64,000 nucleotides of DNA, from positions 2,046,001-2,110,000 of the forward strand of contig NZ_JAKZHU010000001.1 in the NCBI RefSeq assembly GCF_022568795.1, written 5' to 3'. This DNA is from Arsenicicoccus dermatophilus. Its GTDB lineage: Bacteria; Actinomycetota; Actinomycetes; Actinomycetales; Dermatophilaceae. Made by a program: the position numbers and the translations under genes. Position 1 is the first letter of the stretch, and every line of letters begins with the position of its first letter. Below are positions 9,064 to 18,600 of this stretch, in pieces. The notes beneath the pieces are model-generated. The model saw nothing but the letters and a program-made list of their open reading frames with translations, did not search any database and was not told where the DNA came from.

Positions 9064-11066
9064 ACGCTCACGCGATCGCCGGCCCGGGCGCGGCGTCGCG
9101 CGTCGAGGGAGGCCGCGGCGGCGATCACCACGCCCAGGGCCATCTGCTGCCACATGGCGGGGACGTCCAGCAGGTTGAGGCCGTTGTGCATGACGGCGAG
9201 CACCGTGGCACCGACCACCGTCCCCACCGCGCTCCCGCGTCCGCCGGCCAGGCTGGCGCCACCGACGACGGCGGCGGCCACCGCATCGAGCTCCATCCCG
9301 GCCCCCGCACCGGCCTGGACGGAGGCCAGGCGTCCGGCGATCAGCAGTCCGCCGACACCGGCGCACAGCCCCGACAGGGCATAGGCCGCCACCTGGGTCC
9401 GTTCGACCGGGATGCCCACCAGACGGGCGGCCTCGGGGTTGCCTCCCACGGCATACAGCCACTGGCCCAGGACGGTGCGCCGCAGCAGCACGTGGGTGAG
9501 GACGGCGAGCGCCACCATGACCATGAAGGTCACCGGGACGCCCGCGACCCGCTCCCCCACGCCGGCCATGGCGGCGGGAGCCACGAGAGTCTGCGAGTCG
9601 CAGGCGATCTCGGCGACCGCCCGCCAGATCGCCATGCCCGCGAGGGTGGCGATGAAGGGAGGTATGACGAGCCTGGTGACCGCGAGGCCCGTCACCAGGC
9701 CGGCGAGCAGACCGACGAGCGGGGCCGCGACCACGCAGAAGGGTGACGGCAGGCCCAGGCCGAGGGCGCACTGGGCCGCGAGGATCCCGGACAGGCCGGC
9801 GACCGCCCCGACGGACAGGTCGATGCCGCCCACCACGAGCACGAAGGTCAGGCCCAGGGCCAGCGCCGCCGTGGTCGCGGTCTGGTCGGCGACGTTGAGC
9901 AGGTTGCCGAGGGTCCGGAAGTCCGGGGACACCACGGCCAGGACCAGGCACAGTGCGAGCAGGCCGGCGGGGGCGGCGAGCACCTGGCTCCCGGCGCCCC
10001 GCGCCCAGGCCGCGAGACGCCCGCCCTGCGACCAGGGAGAGGACGCCGCCGTGGCACCAGGCGCCGGGGTCTGCGGCGCGGCGGCAGGAGCCGGGGCCGC
10101 AGGAGGGGCACTCGGGGCCGGAGTGGTCGGAACATCCTGGGCCGCAGGCGGGGTCGCGACGGGCTTCGCCGCGGCCTTCGGCGTCGCAGCCGGACCCGAA
10201 GCCGATGAGGAAGGGGCCGGGGTGGCCTTCGCCGGGGTCGCCGCCGGAGGGGTCGCCGCGGGCTTGGCCGAGGCAGCCGGAGCCTTGACCCCCGGGGTCT
10301 GCGGCGCGGCAGCAGGAGCCGGGGCCGCAGGAGGGGCGCTCGGGGCCGGGGCGGGCTTCGCCGCAGGAGGGGTCGCGACGGGCTTCGCCGCGGCCTTCGG
10401 CGTCGCAGCCGGACCCGAAGCCGATGAGGAAGGGGCCGGGGTGGCCTTCGCCGGGGTCGCCGCCGGAGGGGTCGCCGCGGGCTTGGCCGAGGCAGCCGGA
10501 GCCTTGACCCCCGGGGTCTGCGGCGCGGCAGCAGGAGCCGGGGCCGCAGGAGGGGCACTCGGGGCCGGAGTGGTCGGAACATCCTGGGCCGCAGGCGGGG
10601 TCGCGACGGGCTTCGCCGCGGCCTTCGCCGGGGCCGCCGCAGGAGGGGTCGCAGCGGGAGCGGTCGGGGGCGGCCCTGGCGGAACCCCGGGCGTGCGCGC
10701 GACTCGCGGCTGCCCCCCCGCGGTCGACGCAGCCTCCTTCGGGGCGGGCGCCGTGCCCGTCGCAGCAGGTGCGGTCCCCTCCGCGGCGGGCGGCGTCTGC
10801 GGGGTGCCGGTCGGCGCCGGGGCCGGAACGGCGTCCGGCGGTCCGTCGGTCACGACGGGTAGCGCCCCTGCCGGACGCACCGCGACGCGACGCGCGGTGG
10901 ACGTGATGGCGGCTGCCTTCTTGGCGGCGGCCTTGCGGGCTGCCTTGCTCATCGACTTCTTGGCCACGGTCTGGGTCACTCGCTCCTCGGGCGGGACGGC
11001 GGGTACGGGGGCTGCGCCGGTCGCGGCGAGATCGCCGCGACCGGTGTCGTCCTTGGTCGCCTTCAT
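9060..11066 (-). CDS. Ribose-type (CUT2) ABC transporter permease with long repetitive Ala/Pro N-terminal extension
   Basis: A 668-residue protein. The last 310 residues are a standard RbsC-like permease: LALGLTFVLVVGGIDLSVGA, TLAGMAIWRAVAE, GNPEAARLVGIPVERTQVAA, VVGGASLAGGRGSAVGTVVGA. The first 330 residues are foreign to the family: a Lys/Ala-rich stretch (SMSKAARKAAAKKAA) and then alanine/proline repeats of about 73-76 residues. The ATG overlaps the ATPase stop (ATGA) and follows GAGGAGCA, which makes this start firm and includes the extension. The extension is predicted to be cytoplasmic and disordered. Its function is unknown. Without a working ATPase the permease may be idle. Confidence 0.8.
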   Translation of the reverse strand: MKATKDDTGRGDLAATGAAPVPAVPPEERVTQTVAKKSMSKAARKAAAKKAAAITSTARRVAVRPAGALPVVTDGPPDAVPAPAPTGTPQTPPAAEGTAPAATGTAPAPKEAASTAGGQPRVARTPGVPPGPPPTAPAATPPAAAPAKAAAKPVATPPAAQDVPTTPAPSAPPAAPAPAAAPQTPGVKAPAASAKPAATPPAATPAKATPAPSSSASGPAATPKAAAKPVATPPAAKPAPAPSAPPAAPAPAAAPQTPGVKAPAASAKPAATPPAATPAKATPAPSSSASGPAATPKAAAKPVATPPAAQDVPTTPAPSAPPAAPAPAAAPQTPAPGATAASSPWSQGGRLAAWARGAGSQVLAAPAGLLALCLVLAVVSPDFRTLGNLLNVADQTATTAALALGLTFVLVVGGIDLSVGAVAGLSGILAAQCALGLGLPSPFCVVAAPLVGLLAGLVTGLAVTRLVIPPFIATLAGMAIWRAVAEIACDSQTLVAPAAMAGVGERVAGVPVTFMVMVALAVLTHVLLRRTVLGQWLYAVGGNPEAARLVGIPVERTQVAAYALSGLCAGVGGLLIAGRLASVQAGAGAGMELDAVAAAVVGGASLAGGRGSAVGTVVGATVLAVMHNGLNLLDVPAMWQQMALGVVIAAAASLDARRRARAGDRVSV
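10066..10640. repeat. Tandem 228/219-bp near-identical repeats in the permease gene
   Basis: Units begin at 10066, 10294 and 10513, each opening with GGGGTCTGCGGCGCGGC. The first two units differ mainly by a 27-bp segment present in unit one (and in the partial third unit) but replaced by a shorter stretch in unit two. All length differences are multiples of three, so the reading frame is kept. The near identity suggests recent expansion. Confidence 0.85.
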
Positions 11067-12567
11067 GGGCTGCTCCTCAGCTCTGCCCCGGAGCCCATGA
11101 GGGCGCCAGGCTCCTGGGCGGGCACGCTGATCGTGCGGGTGCACAGGGCGTCCATCTCCTGGCGGTCGCTGCTGGCCAGGACCACCGCCCCACCCCCGGC
11201 GACGATCTCTGCGACGACCTGGTAGATCACCTCGCGCGCACCGACGTCCACGCCGCGCGTGGGCTCGTCGAGCACGAGGACCTGGGACCGGGCGGCGACC
11301 CACCGGCCGACGACGACCTTCTGCTGGTTGCCCCCGGACAGTCGGGCGACCGGGTCATCCATCGACGGTGCGGCGATCGCGAGCCGCTCCCGCACCACCG
11401 CGATCTGCTCGGTGCGCGACGGGCCGTTCGGCCCCGTCCGGCCCCGCGTGAGGACGCCGTACCAGAGGTTGTCCGCCGCGGAGGCCTGGGGCACCAGGCC
11501 TGCGCCCTGGCGGTCGGCCGGCACGTAGCCCACCCCCGCCCGGATCGCCTCCTGCACCTGGCCGGGGCGGATCGTGCACTCGCCGATCTGCACCCGTCCC
11601 TGCGCCTGGGGAATCCCCCCGACGAGGGCCCGCAGCAGTGCGCTGCGCGTCGTCGGGGTTCCGCCCTCGACCCCGACGACCTCCCCCGCGCGCACCTCGA
11701 CCGTGGTCGGCGCCAGGATGCCCGGGACGGCCAGGCCCTCGGCCACGAGGAGCGGTCGGGTCGTCGCCTGCCCGGCGGGCGCCTGGGGGCGGATCGCGGG
11801 ATAGAGGCCGGCGAAGGGACGTCCGGTCACGGCGGCGGCCAGGTCGGTCACGGGAGCATCAGCCGGGAGGGTGGCCACCATGCGCCCGGAGCGCAGCACG
11901 CTGACCCGGTCGCACAGCTGGGCGATCTCCTCCAGCCGGTGCGTGACGTAGAGCAGGGAGACACCCTGCTCGGTCACGCCACGCAAGGTCTGCAGGACGC
12001 CGCGGTCTCCTCGTCGGACAGGACCGCGGTCGGCTCGTCGAGGATCAGCAGCCCTGCTCCCCGGGCCAGGGCGCGGGCGATCTCCACCCGCTGTCGCAGG
12101 TCCACCCGCAGCCGGGCCACGGGGGTGGCCGGGTCGAGGTCCAGGCCCAGGATCGCCAGGGCCGCCTCGGCCTGCCGGCGCACCGCGACCCGGTCGATCA
12201 GCCCCCGGCGCACCGGGGGTCGGGGCAGCGCGAGGTTGTCCTCGACGCTCAGCTGCTCGATCAGGGTCGGGTGCTGGTGGATGGTGCGTATGCCGCGCCG
12301 CACGGCGGCGGAGGGCTCCGACAGCACCGCCTCCTGGCCGTCGATCCGCACGACGCCCCCGGTCGGCCGCTCGGCGCCGGAGATGATCCGGATCAGCGTG
12401 GACTTGCCGGCGCCGTTCTCGCCGAGCAGGGCATGGGCCTCGCCGGGCGCGATGGCCAGGTCGACGTCCTGCAGGGCGCGCAGCGTGCCGAAGGTCCGGC
12501 TCAGCCCCGCGACCTCGAGCCGGGGCGGCATGCCGGCTGACGGGTGGGCGATGGTCGAGGCCACCAC
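11063..12567 (-). pseudogene. Frameshifted sugar ABC transporter ATP-binding protein (RbsA-like)
   Basis: Two adjacent frames together make a normal two-cassette CUT2 ATPase of about 500 residues. The first part has Walker A GENGAGKSTL, Q-loop, and Walker B LLILDEPTAVLSDEETAA, then shifts into a stop after SCRPCVA. The second part resumes in another frame with LRGVTEQGVSLLYVTHRLEE (H-loop) and a second cassette containing ARLSGGNQQKVVVGRW and LVLDEPTRGVDVGA. Inserting one base at about 11995-12005 restores ETAAVLQTLRGV. The lesion lies between Walker B and the H-loop of cassette 1, so neither fragment should be an active ATPase. The GTG start at 12567 follows the binding-protein stop directly, and the stop overlaps the permease ATG. 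Confidence 0.85.
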
Positions 12568-12568
12568 G

Positions 12569-13537
12569 TCAGGCGTGGGCGAGCAGCGAGCGAGCGTTGG
12601 CCCGGGTGATGGCCACCACGGCCTGGTCGACGGTGCTGCCGGCGGCGGGGGCGCCCTTGGCTTCCACGGCGGCTCGCAGGGCGAGGGTTCCCATGGCGGC
12701 GACGTCCTGACCGATGGTGGCGGTCATCCGGCCGAGCGCGACGGCCTCGATGGCCTCGCGGGTCCCGTCGAAACCGACGACCTTGACCCCGAGACCGGCT
12801 CGGCCGCCGAGGGCCTGGAGCGCCCCGAGCGCCATCTCGTCGTTCTCGGCGAAGATCCCGTTGAGGTGGGGGTGCGCCTGGAGCACGTTGGTGGCGACGT
12901 CCAGGCCCTCCACGCGACGGAAGCCGGCGGGCTGGGTGGCCACGACCCGCATGCCGGGGTGCTTGGCGAGCTCGGCGACGAAGCCCTTGTGCCGCTCCCG
13001 CGAGCTGGAGGTCGCGACGACGCCTTGCAGGACCGCGACCTCGCCCTTGCCCCCGAGCGCCTTGATGAGCGCCTGGGCCGCGATCGCCCCGCCGCGCACG
13101 TTGTCGCTCGCGATGCAGGTGACACCCTGGACGTCGGTGATCCGCCGGTCGATGGCGACGATCTTGGTCCCGCGCTCGCGCAGGCGCTTGACCGGGGTCG
13201 CGAGCGCGTCGGAGTCGACCGGGTTGACGACCAGCTGGCCGATGCCCTTGACCGCCAGGTCCTGGAGCTGGGAGGCCTGGCGGGAGGCGTCGTCCTGGGC
13301 GTCGGTGATCTTGAGCCGGATCCCGAGCCTGGCGGCCTCGTCCTGGGCACGGTCGACGAGGGTCATGAAGAAGGGGTTGGCGAGGCTGGAGACGGAGAGG
13401 CCGACCACGCCCTTGGCGGCCTTGGCGGACTCGGCGTCCTTGTCGCCACCGGAGGCACACCCCGTGAGGAGTCCGGCGCCGGCAAGGCCCAGCAGGAAGG
13501 TGCGCCGGGAGAGGTCCGGCACTGTAGCGGCGGTCAT
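12569..13537 (-). CDS. Sugar-binding lipoprotein of the CUT2 ABC transporter (RbsB-like)
   Basis: A 322-residue protein with a Tat-like lipoprotein signal: SRRTFLLGLAGAGLLTGC, the cysteine being the lipidation site. The mature part is a periplasmic-binding-protein type 1 fold (GLSVSSLANPFFMTLVDRAQ, VNPVDSDALATPVKRL, IAIDRR-like KIVAIDRRITDV, GIFAENDEMALGALQAL, VVGFDGTREAIEAV), which is typical of ribose/autoinducer-2 binding proteins. The ATG at 13537 lies 7 nt beyond the VWA gene stop and has GGACGAAG upstream; an in-frame start at 13558 overlapping that gene is less likely. The ligand is unknown. Confidence 0.9.
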   Translation of the reverse strand: MTAATVPDLSRRTFLLGLAGAGLLTGCASGGDKDAESAKAAKGVVGLSVSSLANPFFMTLVDRAQDEAARLGIRLKITDAQDDASRQASQLQDLAVKGIGQLVVNPVDSDALATPVKRLRERGTKIVAIDRRITDVQGVTCIASDNVRGGAIAAQALIKALGGKGEVAVLQGVVATSSSRERHKGFVAELAKHPGMRVVATQPAGFRRVEGLDVATNVLQAHPHLNGIFAENDEMALGALQALGGRAGLGVKVVGFDGTREAIEAVALGRMTATIGQDVAAMGTLALRAAVEAKGAPAAGSTVDQAVVAITRANARSLLAHA

Positions 13538-13544
13538 CGATCTA

Positions 13545-15359
13545 TCACTTCGTCCCATCGGTCAGCTGCAGGGTGAGGGCCTTGGGCAGGATCTGTCCCA
13601 GTGCCTCCACCGTCTCGCTGGTGTAGGACAGCCCCCCGACGCTCGCCGCCAGTCGGTCGAGCGTGGCCTTGTCAGGCTCTTCGCCGACGCCCACGAGGAC
13701 CAGGCGCACCGGGCGCGCGGGGTCCTGCAGTCGGCCGAGGTCGGCGATCGCCTGCTCAATGGTACGACCACCGCTGTCGTCGTCGTTCTTGCCGTCGGTG
13801 AGGATGAGCGCGATGCCTTCGTGCTTGGCGTCGGAGCGGTCCCGGACCGTCTGGTAGGCCGCCACGGTCGTGTCGTACAGGCCCGTCCCGCCTCGCGGCG
13901 GGGTGGCCGGGTCGACCAGGGTGGCCCCGGCCTTGGCGAGGGCGTCCCGGGTGGCGGGGAGCTCCAGCGAGCCCATCGGCACGAGCTCCTTCCAGTCCTG
14001 CCCGCCCTGGGACCTGGCCGCGGCGAAGGACCACAGGCCCACCTCGCTGGTCACGGGGACCGACCGCAGGGCGACGGCGAGGGCGCCCGTCGCCAGCTCG
14101 ATGCGACGCTTGCCCCCCTCGGCGGCAGCCTGCATCGAGCCGGAGGTGTCGACGGCGATGACGTAGCGACCGTCCCGGCGAGCCCCGGCCCACGCGTCCA
14201 TCGTCCCGGCGATCTTGCCCGGGTCGACGGGGGCGGGCGGGGCGAGCGAGGCCGGCACCCCGGTGACGGGTGCCGCCCCGGCCGGCGCGGCCTGCGGTGC
14301 TGTCCGGAATCCCTGGTCGACCAATGACTTGCGCACCGTGTCTCCCGCGAAGGCCTCGACGAGGGCGTCCAGGGCCGCGACGCGGGCGGGGTCCTGGGTG
14401 CGGGTCACCAGCGAGTAGCTCTCCATGGGCACCGCGCCGGGCAGCGAGGCCGCGGTGATCTGCCGCCCGGTCTGCTTGGCAAGCTGGGCGATGCGCTGCT
14501 CGGTGCTGGGGAAGACCAGTGCCTGCGTCGGCGGGGCCGTCAGGGAGGACTCGAGCTCGGACTCCGAGACGGTCCGGCGGCTCAGGGCACGCACCGCTTC
14601 TCCGACCGTGGGGTCGCTGCTCTGGCGCAGCGCCAGCAGGGACAGCAGGGAGGGCGTGCTCTCGGCGGGCTCGGCGAAGCGCATCGGGCCCTGCGCCAGC
14701 ATCCCCACCTGCTGCGGGGTGAGCTGACCGGACGCGCCCACGCCCTGCGGGACCGCGAGGACCACCGGGGAGTAGGCGACGGGCCGGGAGACGCGGTTGC
14801 GCTCGGCGGCGGGCACCCAGGCCTCGGAGTCGGTGAACCACGCGTCGACGGCGCCGACCACGGGCTCCTGCGCGGCAGCAGCCGCGCCGGGTGCCGGAGC
14901 GGCACCCGTGGCAGGTGCCCCCGCGGGGGGTGCGGCGGAGGTCGCTGCCGCGGCGGGCTGGGCGGGCGCACCGCCGGCACCGCCCGTGCCGCCGCGCTGG
15001 GCGGCGAGTGCCGCCGTCACGGGACGAAGGCGATAGGTGATGCAGCCGCCCTTGCGGTCCGACGCCTCGTCGGCCGCCTCCTGGGTGGCGGCGAACAGGG
15101 CCGGTGGCACGGCCACGTCCAGGGAGGTCATGCTGGCGCAGGCCGTCTGGGCGCTGGCGACCTGGCTGGTGACTGACTTGTCACCGGACTTCGCCAGGCG
15201 CATCAGGTGAGGCGCCCCTGCCGCGGCGCCTCCGGCCAGCGCGATGCTCAGGGCGGCCATCCCGGCCACCTTGCGCTGGCGGTCTCGGCGGCGACCGCGC
15301 TGGGCCCGGAGTCCCGCACGGGTCGCGGGCGCTGCCTGAGAGGTTCGGCGCTGCGTCAC
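13545..15359 (-). CDS. Secreted/membrane-anchored solute-binding-like protein with C-terminal VWA domain
   Basis: A 604-residue protein starting VTQRRTSQAAPATRAG. A basic N-terminus and one hydrophobic segment (MAALSIALAGGAAAGA) suggest export or anchoring. Residues about 60-350 resemble type-2 solute-binding proteins (SLDVAVPPALFAATQEAA, VGAVDAWFTDSEAWV, QGPMRFAEPAESTPSLLSLL). Residues about 380-600 are a von Willebrand A domain with the MIDAS motif DTSGSM and later ILTDGKNDDDSGGRT. The combination occurs in actinobacteria; the role is unknown. It heads the operon containing the CUT2 importer, separated by 7 bp, and has a GGAAGGTGG ribosome site at its GTG. Confidence 0.8.
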   Translation of the reverse strand: MTQRRTSQAAPATRAGLRAQRGRRRDRQRKVAGMAALSIALAGGAAAGAPHLMRLAKSGDKSVTSQVASAQTACASMTSLDVAVPPALFAATQEAADEASDRKGGCITYRLRPVTAALAAQRGGTGGAGGAPAQPAAAATSAAPPAGAPATGAAPAPGAAAAAQEPVVGAVDAWFTDSEAWVPAAERNRVSRPVAYSPVVLAVPQGVGASGQLTPQQVGMLAQGPMRFAEPAESTPSLLSLLALRQSSDPTVGEAVRALSRRTVSESELESSLTAPPTQALVFPSTEQRIAQLAKQTGRQITAASLPGAVPMESYSLVTRTQDPARVAALDALVEAFAGDTVRKSLVDQGFRTAPQAAPAGAAPVTGVPASLAPPAPVDPGKIAGTMDAWAGARRDGRYVIAVDTSGSMQAAAEGGKRRIELATGALAVALRSVPVTSEVGLWSFAAARSQGGQDWKELVPMGSLELPATRDALAKAGATLVDPATPPRGGTGLYDTTVAAYQTVRDRSDAKHEGIALILTDGKNDDDSGGRTIEQAIADLGRLQDPARPVRLVLVGVGEEPDKATLDRLAASVGGLSYTSETVEALGQILPKALTLQLTDGTK

Positions 15360-15694
15360 ATTTCCACCTTCCGAGGTCAGGTCCAGGGCGATGGGTGCAC
15401 TGGTGCCACTGCCGGACCGCAAGGTACTGGGTCGGCAAGCCCCTGCGCACGGGCCGCTGCGGAGCGCAATGACAGCGGACGGTGCGCGTCGACGTGCCAC
15501 GGGTGATGATCCGAGGCAGGACACCCCTCGGCAGGCACCACGACTCGCCCTGGACGCCATACCCGTGTCACTCAGCGAGTCGGATCGACCACCTTGGGTG
15601 GCTTCACCTGCGAAGATGGGTCTCGCAGGGGGTGGGAACCGGCAAGGATTTCCCCGTCAGAGTCATGCCTTCGGACCAACCTCAACACTCTGCG
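15360..15694 (-). other. Structured leader/intergenic region upstream of the VWA-ABC operon
   Basis: No gene is seen here. On the minus strand the stretch contains four hairpins in a row: arms CCTGCGA/TCGCAGG at 15607-15629, CCACC/GGTGG at 15589-15601, CGACTCGC/GCGAGTCG at 15541-15582, and CCGAGG/CCTCGG at 15511-15531. It must hold the promoter of the operon and the end of hrpA; the hairpins may be a regulatory leader, but no known riboswitch was confidently matched. Confidence 0.4.
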
Positions 15695-18600
15695 TCACTC
15701 ACCTGGGTGGCGGGCCTCCGCAGCATCCATGGCCTTGTAGATGCGCTGCTCACTGACCGGGTGGGCGGTCCCCAGGGGTTGGGCGAACAGCGACACCCGC
15801 AGCTCCTCGACCATCCACCGGATCTCCCGCACGTCAGGGTCGTCCACGCGCGCCGGGCGCAGGCCCTCGACGAAGGTCCGCCGCTCCCGCTCCACGGTGG
15901 CCACGACGGCCTGACGCTCGGCGTCCCGGCGCATGTCCTCCGGGCCCTTCTGCGCCCGCCAGCAGATGGCCCGCACGTAGCGGGCGACGTGGCGCAGCCG
16001 GGCTCGGCCGATCTCGGCGACGAAGCCCGGGTGGACCAGCGCGTCCAGCTGGGCGGCCATGTCGTCCCGCATCGGCCGGGCCGCGGGCGAGAGCCGGTCG
16101 AGGGCGAGCCGGGCCTCCCGGGCGGCGACGAGGATCGGCTCGACGAGCTCGATCACCTCGACGACCCGGGCGGACGTGAGCTGGCGCACCCGGCGCAGGA
16201 GCTCGTCGTACGCCGCCTTGTCCCGGACGATGCCGGTCGCCTGGTCGCGCAGCTCGGGAGACTCCGCGACGATCGAGTCGACCGCGGCCGCGAGGCAGTC
16301 GTCGAGCAGCGCCGGGACCGAGCCGTGCGGGTTGTGACCCAGGGCGATCTTCTGCTGGTTGCTGAGGACCGCGAGCACGCGCTTCCACGGCGGGGTGATG
16401 TCGAGCAGGAGGAGGCGACGCAGCCCCAGCCGGGAGGCCACGGCGGCCTCCCGCTCGGTGGCCAGCACCTGCACGGAGACCGAGGTCCCGCGGTCGACGA
16501 GGGCGGGATAGCCGTGGAGGGTCCGCCCGCCCCTGACCCGCTGCTCGAACGTCGCGGGCAGGGACTCGAAGTCCCAGGTCGTCAGCCCGGTCCGCTCGAT
16601 GGACGCGGCCGCCGACGCCATGGTCTGGCGGACCTTCGGCGCGAGCTGGCGACGCAGGCCCTCCAGCGACTTGGACTCGCCCAGCGTCCGATCCCGGCGG
16701 TCCTCCACGCGGAAGGTCATCCGCAGGTGGTCCGGGACCTTGTCCCAGTCCCACTCCCCCGGCGGTATGGCGATCCCCACCCGCCCGCGCAGCACCCGGG
16801 CCAGCTCGTCGGTCAGGTCGCCGGCCGCGGGGTCGGCCGCGGCCAGGGCGGCGCGGGCGTGGTCGGGGGCGGGGACCACGTGCTTGCGGGTGGCCTTGGG
16901 CAGCGCCCGGATCAGGGCGGTCGCCAGCTCCTCGCGCATCCCGGGCACCAGCCAGTCGAAGCCCTCGTCGCGGACCTGGTTGAGCACCTCCACCGGGATG
17001 TGGCAGGTCACGCCGTCGGCGTCGGCGCCCGGCTCGAACTGGTAGGTCAGCCGCAGCGTCAGGTCGCCCTGCACCCACTGCTGCGGGAAGTCCGCCGAGA
17101 CGCTCGTGTCGGCGCCCTCGGCGACGACCACGTCCTCGGTGAAGGTCAGCAGCTCGGGCTGCTCGCGGCGCGCCTGCTTCCACCACGAGTCGAAGTGCCG
17201 CCCGGAGACGACGGTCTCGGGGATCCGGGCGTCGTAGAAGTCGAACAGCTCGTCGTCGTCGACCAGGATGTCGCGGCGGCGGGCCCGCTCCTCGAGCTCG
17301 GCCACCTCGGCGAGCAGCGCGCGGTTGGCGTGGAAGAACTCGTGGTGGGTGTCCCAGTCGCCCTCGACGAGGGCGTGCCGGATGAAGAGCTCACGGGCGA
17401 GCTCGGCGTCGACGCGGCCCAGCCCGACGGTGCGCCCGGCGACCAGGGGCACGCCGTAGAGCGTCACCCGCTCCAGGGCGACCCCGGAGGCGCGCTTGCG
17501 GGACCAGTGGGGCTCGGCGTACGAGCGCCTGACCAGGTGGGAGCCGAGCCGCTCGGCCCAGGCGGGGTCGATGCGCGCGTTGGTGCGGGCCCACAGCCGG
17601 GTGGTCTCGACGAGCTCGGCCGACATCACCCAGTCCGGCTGCTGGCGGTGCAGCACGGACCCCGGCTGGATCGCGAAGCGGGCACCGCGGGCCCCGGCGT
17701 ACTCGCGCCTCTCGGCGTCCCGCAGGCCGATGTGCGACAGCAGCCCGGACAGCATGGCCTGGTGGATCGCGTCGGCCGACGCGGGGCTCTTGTTGGGCTC
17801 CAGGCGCAGGGTCTTGCAGGCCTGCCGCAGCTGCAGGTGCAGGTCCTGCCACTCCCGGATCCGCAGGTAGTGGAGGTACTCCTGCTTGCAGGTGCGGCGG
17901 AAGGCCGAGCCGGACAGCTCGCGCTGCCGGTCCTTGAGGTAGCCCCACAGGTTGAGCCAGGTGATGAAGTCGCTGTGCTCGTCCTTGAACCGCGCGTGCT
18001 GCTGGTCGGCCTGGGCCTGCTTGTCGACCGGGCGCTCCCGGGGGTCCTGGATCGACAGGGCGGCGGTGATCACGAGGACCTCGGCGAGACAGCCGTTCTC
18101 GTGGGCCTCGAGGATCATCCGGGCCAGCCGCGGGTCCAGCGGCAGGGCGGCGATCTGGCGGCCGTATGCCGTGAGCCGGCGCCCGCCGCGCCCCTCCCGG
18201 CCCGCCCCGGCCCCCGCCGACGCGGCGTCGATGGCGCCGATCTCCAGCAGCAGGTTGAGCCCGTCGGCGACCTGGCGCGAGTCCGGCGGGTCGACGAAGG
18301 GGAACCGCGCGACGTCGCCCAGGCCGAGGGAGATCATCTGCAGGATGACGCTGGCGAGGTTGGTGCGCAGGATCTCCGGGTCGGTGAACTCCGGCCGGGC
18401 GGCGAGGTCCTCCTCGGAGTAGAGCCGGATGCAGATGCCGTCGCTCACGCGGCCGCAGCGTCCCGCCCGCTGGGCGGCGCTCGCCTGGGAGATCGGCTCG
18501 ATCGGCAGCCGCTGGACCTTGGTGCGCTGGCTGTAGCGCGAGATGCGGGCGACCCCGGTGTCCACGACGTACCGGATGCCGGGAACGGTGAGGGAGGTCT

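Noticed and set aside
11974-12010. Programmed ribosomal frameshift in the ATPase gene
   Set aside because: No slippery heptamer, ribosome-stimulating site or conserved structure was seen; a simple indel is more likely.
15650-15690. Plus-strand resemblance to a cobalamin-type leader near 15635-15670
   Set aside because: Only scattered matches, and the strand points into the 3' end of hrpA, where a riboswitch would have no target.
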